Origin: Micropterus salmoides
Taxonomy: Eukaryota > Chordata > Actinopteri > Centrarchiformes > Centrarchidae
DNA: 64,000 nt
Direction: 5' to 3'
NCBI RefSeq assembly: GCF_014851395.1
Contig: NW_024044681.1
Span: 21,530,992 to 21,594,991 of the forward strand
How positions within the stretch are numbered: position 1 is the first letter of the stretch; the number at the start of each line of letters is the position of its first letter. The translations under genes and the position numbers were made by a program. This document shows positions 1-13,300 of the stretch, in pieces. Under the pieces are notes generated by a model that ran no database searches, was not told the origin of the DNA, and saw only the letters and a program-made list of their open reading frames with translations.

Positions 1-3000
1 AGCGATCAGAGTCACAGAGGCTATGACATTTTCTGGGACTTGGGTAGGAATGGCAATAAGGAAGCGTCCCACAGATATCCAGCTTAATCATTTCAACGAA
101 CATTTGAGATAATGCATTCAGACTGTGTAATCCATGTCATATATCAACAGATACCACAAGACAATTGCCGACATTTGTCAGAATAAGTCTTTTCCGTCAT
201 TAGAGAGACAGGGCACTTGGCTCACCTGCAGGAAATTTCTAGTGTCGAGACAGCAGAGATTCCAGTGCAGCAGGGATCGTGGAGCAAGCATCAGAAATTC
301 AGTCAACCATCAAGAAATTGATTGAAATTTATTGTTATACTGGAGACGGATAGTCTCCAACGTGATTCAGTATATTGGGCTGTATATTATAGTGCAGTGA
401 CAAATGGGTTTTGATGTGATTGCTGTCATCTTTACAGCGTAATAGCAAAGGAAATTATTTAATTAAGTTAATACTTGACTTGCAATTTCATTTTTCAACA
501 AACAGTTTAAAGCGGCAGTGTATTATGGGGACTATAGTGTTACAGAGTCCATAGAGACAAACAGCAAAATTTATAAACAAAACCAGTTTTCAAGATTTTG
601 ATTTTGGTATATTATCAGCTGATATGTGGGCCATTGGTAACTGAATAGATACAGTTGTTAATGAAGCCGCAACCTCTGGGAATTAAAATTCTCAACTGTA
701 TAGCAGAAATAAACATGTTTACAGCCTGGTACAAAAATGGTTTTGGTCTTTATAGCTAATTTTCCTGAAGACAACTGTAGGAGGGGTGAATTTTTATATA
801 TCTCCCCTATTTAAATTATATTAAGGTCTAAAGATATGCATGAATGAGGGTGGAATGCTTTGAGTCGCAGGTGGGTGCCCTCTCAGGTGGCTCGCTGCTA
901 GATGATTCAGCAATCAGGCCAGCCAGTCAGGCACTGGTAACATATTGATGGCTGGAGCACACTGAGCTTCACAACGGCTCTTCAGAAACCTATCGGTGAC
1001 ATCCATGTTTTATACAGTCTTATGGTTGTGATGAGCACCCAAACGCAACCCATATTTCAATGAGACTGTGTTGGCAGAGGTCTCATATGATGCTTTGGCC
1101 ACTGTGAGACCAGTTAATGAAAGCACTTGCCCAACACAACGCATTGGTGCTTCTTGCCGACACCTCTCACAATCACTAACAAATGCTCCAACATTTTCTG
1201 TTGTTCTGGTTCTGTTCTCCAGCATAGAAAATAAAACATTGACTATAGGGGGTAAAGTGCTGATTCTCAGTTTTTAGAAATTTCAGCCCTGTTGTTCAAA
1301 CTAAATGTCAACACTTGAACTTCGCAGTCGGTGTTTAAACAGAGCCAAAAGAAAGAAAGTTTTTCTTCACAGATCACATTGTACTTTCAAAAACAGTTAC
1401 AAAGTATGGCGACAGAGAGAAGCAAATGCACAGAGTCAAATTAAGTTGTAAAGTCATATTTTCTGATACAGCATGGCTTCAATTATTTAGTGTCCGAAGT
1501 TTCATAAAAGATTTAATGGAATTTAACCTGAACAGAACTTTGAAGCTATTTGGTTTTGGAGACCAGGAGTCAAATGATGCAGCTGGCGTTAGATGCAACC
1601 TGAATGTTGACAAACAGCAAAATGTGTTCATTTAATTCGAAAAGTATGTGTGTAGGTGTGCACACTGATCAGTTCACTTAAGACTTGTTTCATTTTGAGG
1701 GGTCACACCAGCATGAATGGAATAAATCGGTATTTAAAAAATTAATGAATAATTAGCTCATAAACATAGCTCATAAAAAAATCTATTACTTCAACTAAAA
1801 ATGTGACTCTTGGTTTCTCTATACCATTGGAATGTTTTAAAACCGGTGTATCTTTTGTTGGTTTCAGATTTCAGGGAAACATTTCAGACTGACCAAACAC
1901 CACGCTGTTTCTTTGTTCTACAGTGCCTCAGTGCCCAGTGAAGTTTCCCTATCTTTCTGTTTTCATACATACGACTCTTTTTACAGCTGATGTCCTGCAG
2001 CCACATCTCAGGTCAAACTCTCAACACATCTATATGCCCATAGGTTATACTGTGGATGCCATATGACTGTGCTCGCTATGCCATGACAGTGTAGACAGTT
2101 ATCTGGTACTCCAGCTGTGTTATTCTAATATACGTTAGAATGTGGAAAGTATGAAACAAAAGTGTACAAGAATGACAGGGAGTCGCTGAGGAAGGAGGTT
2201 GATTAAAATACACAAGTCCCAAGTGTTTGAATTACATATACAGGGTATGTTGCAACTTCAGAGGCTTGCTTTGGCTAACTAACAGTAGCCTTTTGAAATG
2301 TCATGAGGACTTTGTGTTCAGGATATAGTTTTCTTTACTGAATGTCCAAAACACCTTTTTCCAGCTCCAGTTTTCACATTGGTCTTCCATCAGATTTAAT
2401 CTTAAATTGCTGCTGTAGTAGTAGTTTAGTAAAACTGTTTATAACTAAAAACTTCAAATATCTACCCTCCGTAACTGCACCAGCTAAAGTAGCTAACAGC
2501 GCCCCTTATTTCATCTGAATGACGTTGATAGCAAGCTGTGATTTGATTGGCGTGAAGCCAGACAGCGGCTGGCTTCCCTTGCCATCATCCTGACTTATCA
2601 CAGTTAGGCAGTTGCGTGACAGTGGCCTCATCTGACTGGTTAATCATTTAATTTTTTTTCAGGAAGGGATGCCAACTCTGCCTGGCCTCCCCGCATATTC
2701 AGACTGCAGGCCAGTCTATGGTGGTGCAATATAGTGTTTCACCACACATCCAACGCATCGCATTTAGAGGGGCGCTGTTTCACTTATTGTAGAAGAGAGA
2801 AATGGGGAAGAGATGACAGCAACAAGCTCATAAGATTTATCGAAACTATAAACATTGTAAACATAACAAAAACAAAAAGAGTAATTTTTACCTCACAGAC
2901 TCCTCACATGATGGTGAGTTTGAAAATTACTTGAAGGAACAAGAGCGCTCTTAGTCCTGTTATGTGCTGTCTCAGTGAATTTAAAAATGTATTTTGAAGT

Positions 3001-5157
3001 TGAACAACTTGTTTATCTACGCAGCCTGATCCGTTACCCCCTGCTGTATTTGGGGGAGGCAAAGCCCACCTTTTTCCCCGTGCGCCTGAAGGGGGGGAAA
3101 GTTACTCAAAGAAACACAATATTTAACCAAACTTGACACGTGAAAAACATTCCTCACTCATTAAACTATTTGAAAAAGTATATAGTTTTTAAAAAGTAAC
3201 AAGTTTTGTATTATTACATATATGCCATGAGTATTTTGTACAATTACAATATGCAAAACTGGGATCAAAGCTGAGTTTAATACATAAATTTGGATTTCAT
3301 GAAAAGCTTCAAAGTGATTGCCTGCTGAGGCCACCAAACTCAGTTCTGTATTGGGTAGCAAGTTTCCTTCCCAACATCTGTATTGGGTAGCAAGTTTCCT
3401 TCCCAACCTCAAGGTTGCTGAAACACTTAAAAAAATCTTTTAATGCAGCTGTAACTTTGTGGCTGGTTCTTATACATTGTACTCGTCATGGCTGTAGCTT
3501 TTCCATCCTTTGCCTCTTCCTCTGCTCTCAGTTCTTCTTTTCCCATAATGTTTCTGTATTTTCTGGCAGTTGTTTTTTCTGCCTTAGCTACAGACCCTTT
3601 CACAGCAGACAAATGACTTGTCAAAGCACGACAAGCACAGGAGTAAATAATAACCTTGCCAATGGCCAAAGGAATACAGCTGTCATTAATCTTATTCATT
3701 TGCTTTTTCAGCTTTCGTAAGCCAAAATGTCCGCTGTGAAAAGGGTCTATTCCACAAGCATAGCCCTGTGACTTATCACTTAATCAGCAGTGATCCTCTG
3801 CATGCCTTTCCAGCTGCTCCTCATGACCAATTAGTGTCTGACTATATAAAGAGGGGACACATTCCTGTTGATGTGTTTGATTTCATATTCTTGTAAATAA
3901 GATTAAATAAAATCACATGCTCTGAATTACAATCTAAATCAGCTATTTTTTCTTAAAGTCACAATAATCATATCCCAGAGAAACATCCAGGTCATACTAT
4001 ACAAACAAATTCCTAATTATGAACAATATCAACCAACTGGATCCAACACCCTTTAAAAATGGCATGCCTGTTCCTCTTCAATTTCTGCAACTAAAATTTT
4101 CCGGAAAATTTATGGTGACATTATTTGAAAATATACAGCCCAGTCATTTTTATGTTGTTATGCTGTTTATTTTTGACAGAGACAGCGCACAATTAAAATA
4201 ATTGCACCAGAGTTAGCTAGCAGCTAATTTGCATCTGCTGTCTCTGGGTGGGTAGACAAAACAAAAGAAAGGACACAAAACAACCACTAAACAACAAATA
4301 CACTACATACAATAACAAAATACATTATATCCATCAATGTGATGGATGGATGTTGATAAAAACTGATACATAAAATAAATGCAAAATACAAAAAATTCAA
4401 ATGCAGTCATTAGTGGTGACACACTTGTGTTGATTGCAGCCAAACTTTGGATAAATTGATGAGACACTATTGTGTATTGTGCTGTTTACGTTTACGTGTC
4501 ATTAGGAAGGGAGTAATGTTGCATGTGTCCCTTGCAGATGTGAGTAGGGCCTTTGTGTTAGCTGGCAAGCAATAATGAGAGAATTGTTTCTGGCTTGTTT
4601 TTCAGGCCAGAAACACAACATGTGCAGAAAATCAACAGCCAAAATAAGTCTTTACAGCTAAAGAGTCTGACTCATGTATTAGACATAAATCATTAAGCAG
4701 TAATAAGTGTTTAATTTCAAAGGTCTAGTGAAAACGTTATTTAAACTAATGACTGAGCTAAATGAATTCCCTGTTATGTCACACTAGTCAACATGTTTTG
4801 TGTGCATCAAAATATGGCATACAGGCTAAATGGTGGCACAAAGGTTAAAGCAGCAGTGGGGTAAAAGTGAAGAGTAAAAGTAAAGTCTTTTCATTTAAGT
4901 TTGTTAGATATATCTTAAAGACAAGCTTAATGAATTAAACCACTTGTTTTTTCATCTGGTTGGGAGATACAGGCTGCGGGACTCAAGTAGATGAAGTTTT
5001 TAATTTTTTAATTAATTTGTAGCAGATGAAATATGTTTATATACATGTGCATGTAAAATAAGCATTATGTTGTTTCATGTTACCGACTCACAGATAATAA
5101 ATGTTTTTGAATCTGCTGTATTTTCCAATACAAATCCTAATCAATATTCATTTATAG
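1..5157. other. Upstream or intron-1 sequence, no gene recognised
   Basis: No conserved protein is recognisable on either strand. I looked for a signal-peptide exon ending in phase 1 before the LDLa exon. Good donor-like sites (for example gtgagt at 2913) are not preceded by a usable start and hydrophobic stretch. A minus-strand frame at 3427-3699 is lysine/alanine-rich and unrecognised, with nothing to support it as a gene. Confidence 0.5.
3345..3407. repeat. Exact 31-bp tandem duplication
   Basis: Two identical 31-bp units (3345-3375 and 3377-3407, starting tctgtattgggtagcaag) are separated by one A. Perfect identity implies a recent duplication. Confidence 0.9.
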
Positions 5158-5875
5158 CAGTGGTGGAAAGTATACCTAATTGTACTACTTACTATTTAGT
5201 CAGAGGTAGCCAGCCACGAGCAGCTGCTGTCAGACTCTCTATGTCCGCACTGGAAACACAGAATCCGCTGGAGTTTTGACAGTCGCCAGAAGCACATTCA
5301 TCATGGTCCTTTTTAAAAGTTTCTGTGTGGTGCCTGTGTGAGGCGAGGCTCTCTGCTGTGTGGGGGGAGTACCACTGACTCCTAATCTCTAGATCTGCTT
5401 GAAAGCTGCAGTCCAGAGCTGCAGCTGACCCATTCTGGCCCATTCTAACCCATTTGCAATTAGCCCCACCTTGGCCAGCTTCAGCATTAAAGCAATGCTT
5501 ACACATAATCCAAAGTGAGTTGTGACATAAGAAGCTGGTGGGTTTGGCTGACTGGAGAGTGTGGCTCATGTTTTGAAGTGAGATTCAGAGGAAATTGTGG
5601 CTGAGTGAGCTGGCTGGCAGAGGTGGAAATCTGGTTGCTGGTGAGTCTGAAGACGAAGAATCACAGTTAGTGAGGCTGGCAAAGGAGAGCCTGAGGTTAC
5701 CACGCACATCCACTGTTTGAGAGGGAAAGAGTGGGAGAGGACACTGGCAGACAGACAAAACCAGAACACACCAAGCATCACAGCATTTTTATGATGTAAA
5801 CAATATTTAGATGTAAACAGTATTTCTGCATTGTGGCACTCCTAGTTTACTTTAAATATCTGAGTACCACCACTG
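5158..5875. mobile_element. hAT-like MITE (non-autonomous)
   Basis: The left end CAGTGGTGGAAAGTA and right end GTACCACCACTG are inverted repeats enclosing about 720 bp without coding capacity. The words CAGTGGTGGAAAGTA and ...CCACCACTG are widespread at the ends of teleost non-autonomous hAT elements (established knowledge). The flanking 8-bp target duplication is not clean. Frames inside are chance. Confidence 0.6.
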
Positions 5876-6194
5876 TTGGCTAGTGAAATTATTCTTGAGT
5901 TGCAGCGCTAATGCTCTTTTTGATCACCTAGAGAATCTTTGTAAACTGAAATCAGCGGCACAGCTCTTTTTTTGTTTCATGCCTATCACAGATCTCACTT
6001 TGTTTTCATAAGTGTATGTTAGATGATATGTGTCACAGAGATCCATGCTAGGCCCATTCTTATGTTACCTTTTCACAGGCAGATATGTTGACTTCTGTAG
6101 TAGGAAAAGCACAGTTGTTATTACTTATATTAACAATGGCTCTGGTCCATTCAGGTTTCCCAGTAAAAGCCGTTATATGACAGTGAACCAGTGA

Positions 6195-6615
6195 GCCAGA
6201 ACCATAGGTGTCATTTACACTGGGGACGCTGGGGACATGTCCCCACCACATTTTGAAATGGCTGATTTTGTCCCCATCACTTTTTGTAAGCATTTGTTAA
6301 AAGTGTTCTGAAAATTAGCTTGCACCAAGAAATCTTAACTAACAAATGAAATTGCTATAAAAATATGGTTTCCCTTCATATAAAAAAACACATTTCCACC
6401 ACATATTTTGGCAGAAAATGCAGGAAATGACGAGTGTAATGCTCAAAATCTTGAGGATCCCCAGAAATTATATACAGATGCTCATATTTCAGCATCAAAT
6501 ATTTCTTCAAAATATTCTTGTCTTGTTCCTGTGCATCGTCACGTCTTGTGACCCAAGTGTATCATCACACCCCTAATCTGAGCCCTTATGTCCCCACCAC
6601 TTTTCAATTTACCAA
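6195..6615. repeat. Possible dispersed repeat with 'tgtccccaccac' motifs
   Basis: The phrase gtccccaccac occurs near 6238 and again near 6590, each followed by a similar AT-rich stretch. The wording resembles a dispersed teleost repeat, but no clear termini are seen. No coding content. Confidence 0.3.
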
Positions 6616-6952
6616 TTTACAATTTTCATGGCAAAATTTTTTTACAGAGGAAACAGAGATTCCGAGATTTCAAATCTCTCATGACTTCATGCTATTCATT
6701 TTATACATATATACATATATATGAATTTATTTAATCCTGGTTTAAGTATCCATTCATTTGAAAATATTATTCACATTAAAGCTGCCTGGTTTCACTTACA
6801 AAATATCACACTTGTCCTTAAATGTGACAGGCTTGTTGCCGGGTCACACTTTCATCTATATTGTGTATAACATTTCTAACAAGAAAAAACTGACTACTGA
6901 AATTTGGTGCTGAATTTAAGAATGGTCTCTTGTTCCTGTGTCTCTCCCTCAG

Positions 6953-7096
6953 CGCTGCTGGCCAGCCGAGCGGGGGTCGAGTCTGGATGCCCCCTCGGCC
7001 AGTTTCCATGTGGGAACATGAGTGAGTGCCTCCCACAGGCTTTGCAGTGTAATGGACACAAAGACTGTCCCAATGGAGCAGATGAGCGGCGCTGTG
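6953..7096 (+). CDS. rxfp2: rxfp2 exon 2: LDL-receptor class A module
   Basis: This is the first coding exon found. Acceptor ag 6951-6952 follows a pyrimidine tract; the donor is gtaagt at 7097. It enters in phase 1 (a one-base split codon) and leaves in phase 1. The start, LLASRAGVESG, looks like the end of a signal peptide. The six-cysteine LDLa module runs CPLGQFPCGNMSEC ... CNGHKDCPNGADERRC with the acidic Ca-binding cluster DCPNGADE. N-M-S is a possible glycosylation site. In RXFP1/2 this module is needed for signalling rather than for tight hormone binding (family knowledge). Confidence 0.95.
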
Positions 7097-10000
7097 GTAA
7101 GTGCATGTGTGTAGAAACAAGAACTGTGGTGCTATATAAACAAGGAGGCCTCAGAAAACATTTAGGGTTACCGAGAAATACTGACAGCAAAAATAATTAC
7201 ACTACCTAAAAATTTCACACGATGAGTGTAGATCATTTTTCCCCTAAAAAACTCAATACATAGCTTCCCTCTGGTACACAATTAATTTTGTGCCAATTGT
7301 CAGTGGTTACACAGATCAGATTTGCAATCACAGTAAAATAGACAAACTTTGATCATACAAGTGATCTAGCAAATCTTTCAAACAGCATTTCACCAAAATT
7401 ACAAATGTTCTACATCTCTAAGATCATTATGGCAATGGCAGCATATGTAAAAATCCTCATTAAACACTGCCAGGCAAAGGGTGATAGTTAAAAATAAAAT
7501 TGTTGCCTAAAATATGGTCTCAAGTTGTTCCTGCAAGCAGAGTCTCAGCTCAACGACATGTGGCCTCCGTGTTTCCCAGCAAATGTATGAGACTCTCCCA
7601 GGTGATCAACCGGAAGAGAAGCTATGCACTATTGGTAAAGAGTGGTCCTCTACAAGCTGCTGAGAGGAAATCATGTAGTTATTGGAAGTTCAGAATCAGT
7701 AGGCAAGGAGCTTGAGAGTGCACGTGAACATCACAGCCTAAGTAAGCCAATGGATTTCTTGAAAAGTCAGACCTGATTTCTTCACATAGGAAGCAGCATA
7801 CATGCTGTCATAGGAAACCGGCAAAAGGTTAATTTTTATGTGAAGTTACAACACCTTCACATATAGGCAATAAAAGATTGTGATACATTTCATTGAAAAA
7901 CTACGCCCATTAAAGAAATACAAATTAATCTCAGTCTGGCTAGTGGTGCTTTCCTGCCAATAACAAGAAATCCATTCTCTGCTGTATTACTTTTCCTCAT
8001 TCTCATGCCCCTTATCAGGCACCCTGCCCTCAGTGCCATGTTGTTCAACATTACTGTAATAACAGGAATTTGGGGAAAGCAAGCTTGCCTGACAAGGGCA
8101 GGCTCTTCCAAAGTATGCAGGACAATATCTTCACAGTTATCCTGTTAAGGTAAATGTTGAACATGAATGTTCAATGAATGTCAAATTGAATGGTACTGAC
8201 TGTAATCAGTAGACTGTAATCAGTGGTTGAAGAATTTACTCGCTTCCTCTCAGAGAAAAAATATCTGACATATGCAAGTGGCTCTGCTTTGTGCTGCTGA
8301 TGCAAAATCTGTCTGACATTAAGCAACGGCTACAGCATTCACAATGCAAGGTGTTGCCTAACTGTCGTAAAATATTTGCTTTGAGACATTTTTATAAGTT
8401 TAAAATATTTGTGTTGCTAATGTTATGCAGTAGACATACCAATAGCCTGGAGCCAACTTGTGTTTTCATAGAAATGATCTACGTAAAATGACGATTAGAT
8501 TCTTACATTCAACAAATATTTATATTTGAACCAACCATGTTGTAGCCTGTCAAATCTCTTCAAGAGTAGCTGAACTGACATCTTTTTTCAAAATAGCTGT
8601 ATGAAACTCTTAGCAAGGCTTCCAGGACAACAGTGTTTTCAGTTTCAATTCTGCAGTCTCATGTAAAGCACATCTGACTCTTAATTTAAAGTTGTCCCTG
8701 TCCAAACTCTTGAGAAGGTCATCGACATTGCAAAGACACAGCCCCCAACACTGTAGTTATTTAACAAAAGAGAATAAATGAAGATAATTTATCAAGATAA
8801 CATAGCCAATTGCTTTTTCCAATGAAACGAACACCATCCAGCTGACTGTTGTTTTCTCTGTCTGCACAGATAAAAATAACGATTGTTCCTTTGTTTGGGC
8901 TTGCAGGGGACAACATCGGATGGGCGGACTTATTCGGTCAGACACTACAGAATGCCAATCCTTTGGACCAGTACCTCCTGAATGAGTGCTGTAAGTATGT
9001 GTGTATACAGTAGTTGTGTCTATATGCTTGAATGTGTGTACCGTAAGTATTTAGAGGGGTGGTGATGGCGCATAGATAAGATGCTTAGCTTTGGTGTGGG
9101 AGACCTGGGTTCGATTCTCTCTGTGAGACATCCACCATGTGTCCCTGAGCAAGACACTTAACCCCTAGTTGCTCCCGAGGCGTGCAACCTCTGACATGTA
9201 TAGCAATTGTAAGTTGGTTTGGATAAAAGCGTCAGGTAAATGTATTTACTTTTAGCCTGTGTCTGCAGATTAGACATTTATTTGATGAGGACTGTTACCT
9301 AATGTTTTTGTAAGTGTTTAGCAATGTGTATGTACACACCAACTTGTTGTGACAAGAGATAAAATTCGAACGTTATTCGGTCTCCTTCCCAGTCTTTTTA
9401 CACCTGTTGCAGGATAAGTTACAATACATTAATAACAAGCCGCTGCCAGAGCTCAGAGATGACTGACTAAACAATTATAAACACCAATTTTAGTAAGGAT
9501 GCACCACTACTATGTTTTCTCACCCAATATAGAGTCTGATACCTCAACACAGGGTCTTTGCCTTTACTAATACCATTATACCAGTGCTCTCTTTGTCCCG
9601 AATGAAAAAACAGTGCACATAACTCATTGGAATTAATTTTATTTAAGGTGACGTGGCACAAAAAATTGCAATGAGTCGGTAGGCTGCCATGGCTTAATTA
9701 AAATAACTGATAGCAGAAACACTGAATTATATAAAGATACTGATACAGTTTTTTTCAATTGCTAAGATGCAATGGTCACAACTGAAGCGGCTTTTTCAAA
9801 ACTCTTCACACAGTCTGCATTACCAACATGCATCTTAGCCAAACAGTTAATCTGACTTCCAAAAGTCACTCAAACCACCAAAACTTCGTACAAGTCTCAA
9901 AATAATCTCGTTCAACCAAAACACTGGCAACAATTCTCATTTAGAAAGCATACAGTCTCACTCATAACACACTGACCTACAAAACACTAAAAACAGGGAG

Positions 10001-10329
10001 CATTACATAAATGAAGAACTATCTTCTCTTATCTTTGGAGCGTGAGCAAATAAATTAGGTTTTCATTATACAACAACAATAACATATTTTCACTTTGACG
10101 GTACTAAAGTATTTGTAACAAGAATGCATCAGAAATGAGGCAATTTGTTTCAATATCCTTTATTTGTTCTATGTCTATGGATAGTATTGTAAACAATTTT
10201 ACTGTAAATTGAAACAACCCCCCCCCATCTGAAATAACAGCTCTTTGTCTCCCTCCACGAACCTGTCTTCCTTGTTCCATTTCCAAAATTAGTCTCTCTC
10301 TCTCATATATACATGTATATATATATATG

Positions 10330-10375
<46 letters not shown>

Positions 10376-13300
10376 CACTAACAAGTCCAAAACAAAACAC
10401 CTGCTTAGCCTTTCAGCTGAAATTGCAATTAGCAGTGTTTGAAAGGCACAAGGCTGAAATCGATTATGTTTTGAATGTGTGGTTCACAGTTTTGACAGCA
10501 GTGTGTTAGCATTTGAACAAAGTGCTTTAAATCCACAGTGTTGTGCAGGTTGTGGTTAAGGTCATGGGATAAGTGTGTAGAGTTTTGAAAATTGTGTTCA
10601 AGCAATGAAAAACGAACTAGAGTTTGGTCCACATGAACTGCTGCTGGGCAGACTGTAGTTAGAGTTTTGCACATGTACAGTAGCTCCAGTTGTTCTCACT
10701 GTCATTTAGCAATCGAAAAAAACTGTAATCTTACCTCCTAAAGTCACTCAAACCACCAAAACACTTCATATAAGCCTCAAAATAAACTCGTTCAGCCAAA
10801 ACACTGGCAACAATACCCACTCAGAAAGCATACATTGTCACTCATAACACACTGATCTACAAAACACTAACAACAGGAATCATTACTTACATTTGTAGAT
10901 CTTTTATCCTTGAAATGTGACTGATATTTTCATATAAATCAGTATTTCATTATAGAATACAGTTGTTTTCAGTCACTGATATACATTTCTCAGATCAGAA
11001 TTGAAATTCTACTTGTTCAACCTCCACATCATGTAATCGCTTGTGCACATCATATGCAAAAGCAATTTCTCAGTCTTTTGAGAAATTTGACACATTTATG
11101 CAAATTATTATGTGTTTCTCTGTTGTTTCCTACAGTATCAATTGCTTACTGTATGTCATGTTGATCACAATGTGTTAAATTATACTGGTTCTTTGTTGAG
11201 AAGTCTTACCCCCCCAAAACATATAGACATAAGTTCATTGCGTAAGTCACTACATGGTTGAAAAGGTCATAATCTGCATTTTCCTACATATGTCTATTAG
11301 ACTTGTTTTGTAAATGTGTCCTACAGTAAACTGATGAAGTTCTGATCTGTTGTGCTGTGAATAAGAATCTGTGGCCCAATAGACAGAAACATCAACCTGA
11401 GGGGGTGTTTTTATGTTTCCATTTCTTATTTTGTAATTGTTTCTGTTGTGCTATGCAGTGCTGTAAAATAGTCTTGTTTTTTTATTTTCTGCATCACAAT
11501 GACATGACAAATTACGGTGCATACAGTAAAAGTGTAACTGTGAATCCTGTCCAATCTCTTGCAATGTTTACTGTAACTCTGTACTGTTGAAATTGATCTA
11601 TGCCATACAAAAAAAAGTACAGCCTTGTGCATTTTCAATCATTGTCATCAAAAGTTTAGCCATAGTTTACCAATACAAATAGTTTTGTACCAAAGCGAAA
11701 AAATGGAAGAAACCTGTAACATATGTCACTTTATTGACTGTACTATAGTATATGTTACAAGAATGAATCAGAAATGCATTCAGTAATTTACTTGTGAAAA
11801 AAAAGAAGTTCCTGACATTTCAGTGCTGCAATACACTTTTTTCCAGTTGTTTACATAGTTAACACTGGTACCTGCGACCCAATGACCACAGTCTGTAATT
11901 GATGTACCATCCCCTTGAACCAATTCTGCTAAAATATAAGCACATTTCCTGCTTTATATTCAGCTTGCAGTTTTACAGTAAAACCACATTCAAAACATTA
12001 CACATATTTCTCTAAAACATGAAATGGATGTAAATGTTCTGCAAAGATTTTCCACATATATCAAAATATGCAGGAAATTTGCAAACAGTTTTGGACACAG
12101 TGTGTTAGTATTTGAAAAATGTGCTGCAGATATACAGTGTTTTGCAGGTGGTGAAGTAGTAATGGAAAAAGAGTTCATGGATTTTGGAGAAAGTGGTCAT
12201 TGAATGCATTTTGTGTGAAAGCAATGAAAAATGATTCACAGTTTGGTCCACGTACACTTCTGTTTCGCTGACTGTGTGAAGAGTTTTGACAATGTCACTT
12301 CAGTTTTGACCAGTACAGGTTAGCAATTGAAAAAAACTGTATCCCACACAACAACAAAGATAGGGGAGTTTCTTGCTCCTCTCTCCTCCACTGGCACAAG
12401 GCGATTATGCAGGTCATCCAGGAAAGACATGAGCCTCTCCGTGTTGTAGGGGCCAATGAGTGGTTTGTGTAACAGCAAACCATCATTGGACAGTGCTGCA
12501 CACATTGTGATGTTAGCTCCTCTCTGCCCTGGGACATCCCTGGTTTCTCTCTGTCCAATCACATTTCTTCCCCTGCGACGTGTTTTTGCCAGATTGAATC
12601 CAGCTTCATCCACAAATATGAATGTATGTGCAGTTCCCCTTCGAGGGATCTCAAACTGCATCGGTGACGACACTATGGGAACGCCTCTGGGCGTGGCAGG
12701 GCTGAATCATGAATGAAACTACTCCAGTCCTATTGGTGTTGCTAGAACGGTAGCGTGTGGCCGCGTAACTGGAGGCGTATATAAGCACGCAGGCACACAG
12801 GACAGCTTTTTTCTATTCAGCAGGCACTCTGAGTATGTTTGAAAGCTCCACTACCAAGAAAATTGTTGTCTTACCTGGAAGTCATTACGAAGCAGAAGAG
12901 ACCATGTCTGGTAATCATTTCCGACAATGTGTTTTTTCCATGCCCCGCTACATCACGGCTGGGGATACTGATGAGATGTGTGTTTCCTGTCTGGGGATGT
13001 CGCACGCCCAGACAGACCTCGAGGGGGCTGCCTGCGGCCATTGCAAGGCCCTGTCCCTGAGGGTGCTGAGGTCTCGTGCAGCTCTCTTTTCGGAAGACGG
13101 TCGGATGCGGTTTCCCCGTGGCTCAGGCCCCGCGGTCGCTGAGGCGTCGCGGTGGCTGCGGTCATGGGGAAAGCGCGATATCTCCGAGGGCGTCAGGACG
13201 GCTGAGGCCTTTTCCCCGTCCTCGTCTGCTGACTCCGCCTCCCCTCTTCCCCGTTCGGGAGCCCGTTTCTCAGCTTCTCCCGCCCGAGGTATGAGTCTGG

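Noticed and set aside
2880..2918. Possible first exon of rxfp2 ending at gtgagt 2913
   Set aside because: In the phase needed to join exon 2 the frame meets a stop before any ATG, and nothing hydrophobic precedes it.
3427..3699. Minus-strand 90-codon frame rich in Lys/Ala/Glu
   Set aside because: No recognisable domain, no splice or promoter context and an overlapping plus-strand frame of similar length; most likely chance.
5192..5781. Two long minus-strand frames
   Set aside because: They lie inside the MITE bounded by CAGTGGTGG inverted ends and show no conserved motif.
9057..9130. A functional tRNA gene suggested by A- and B-box-like words
   Set aside because: The sequence continues into a SINE body and tail and does not fold into a complete cloverleaf by eye; it is a tRNA-derived repeat.
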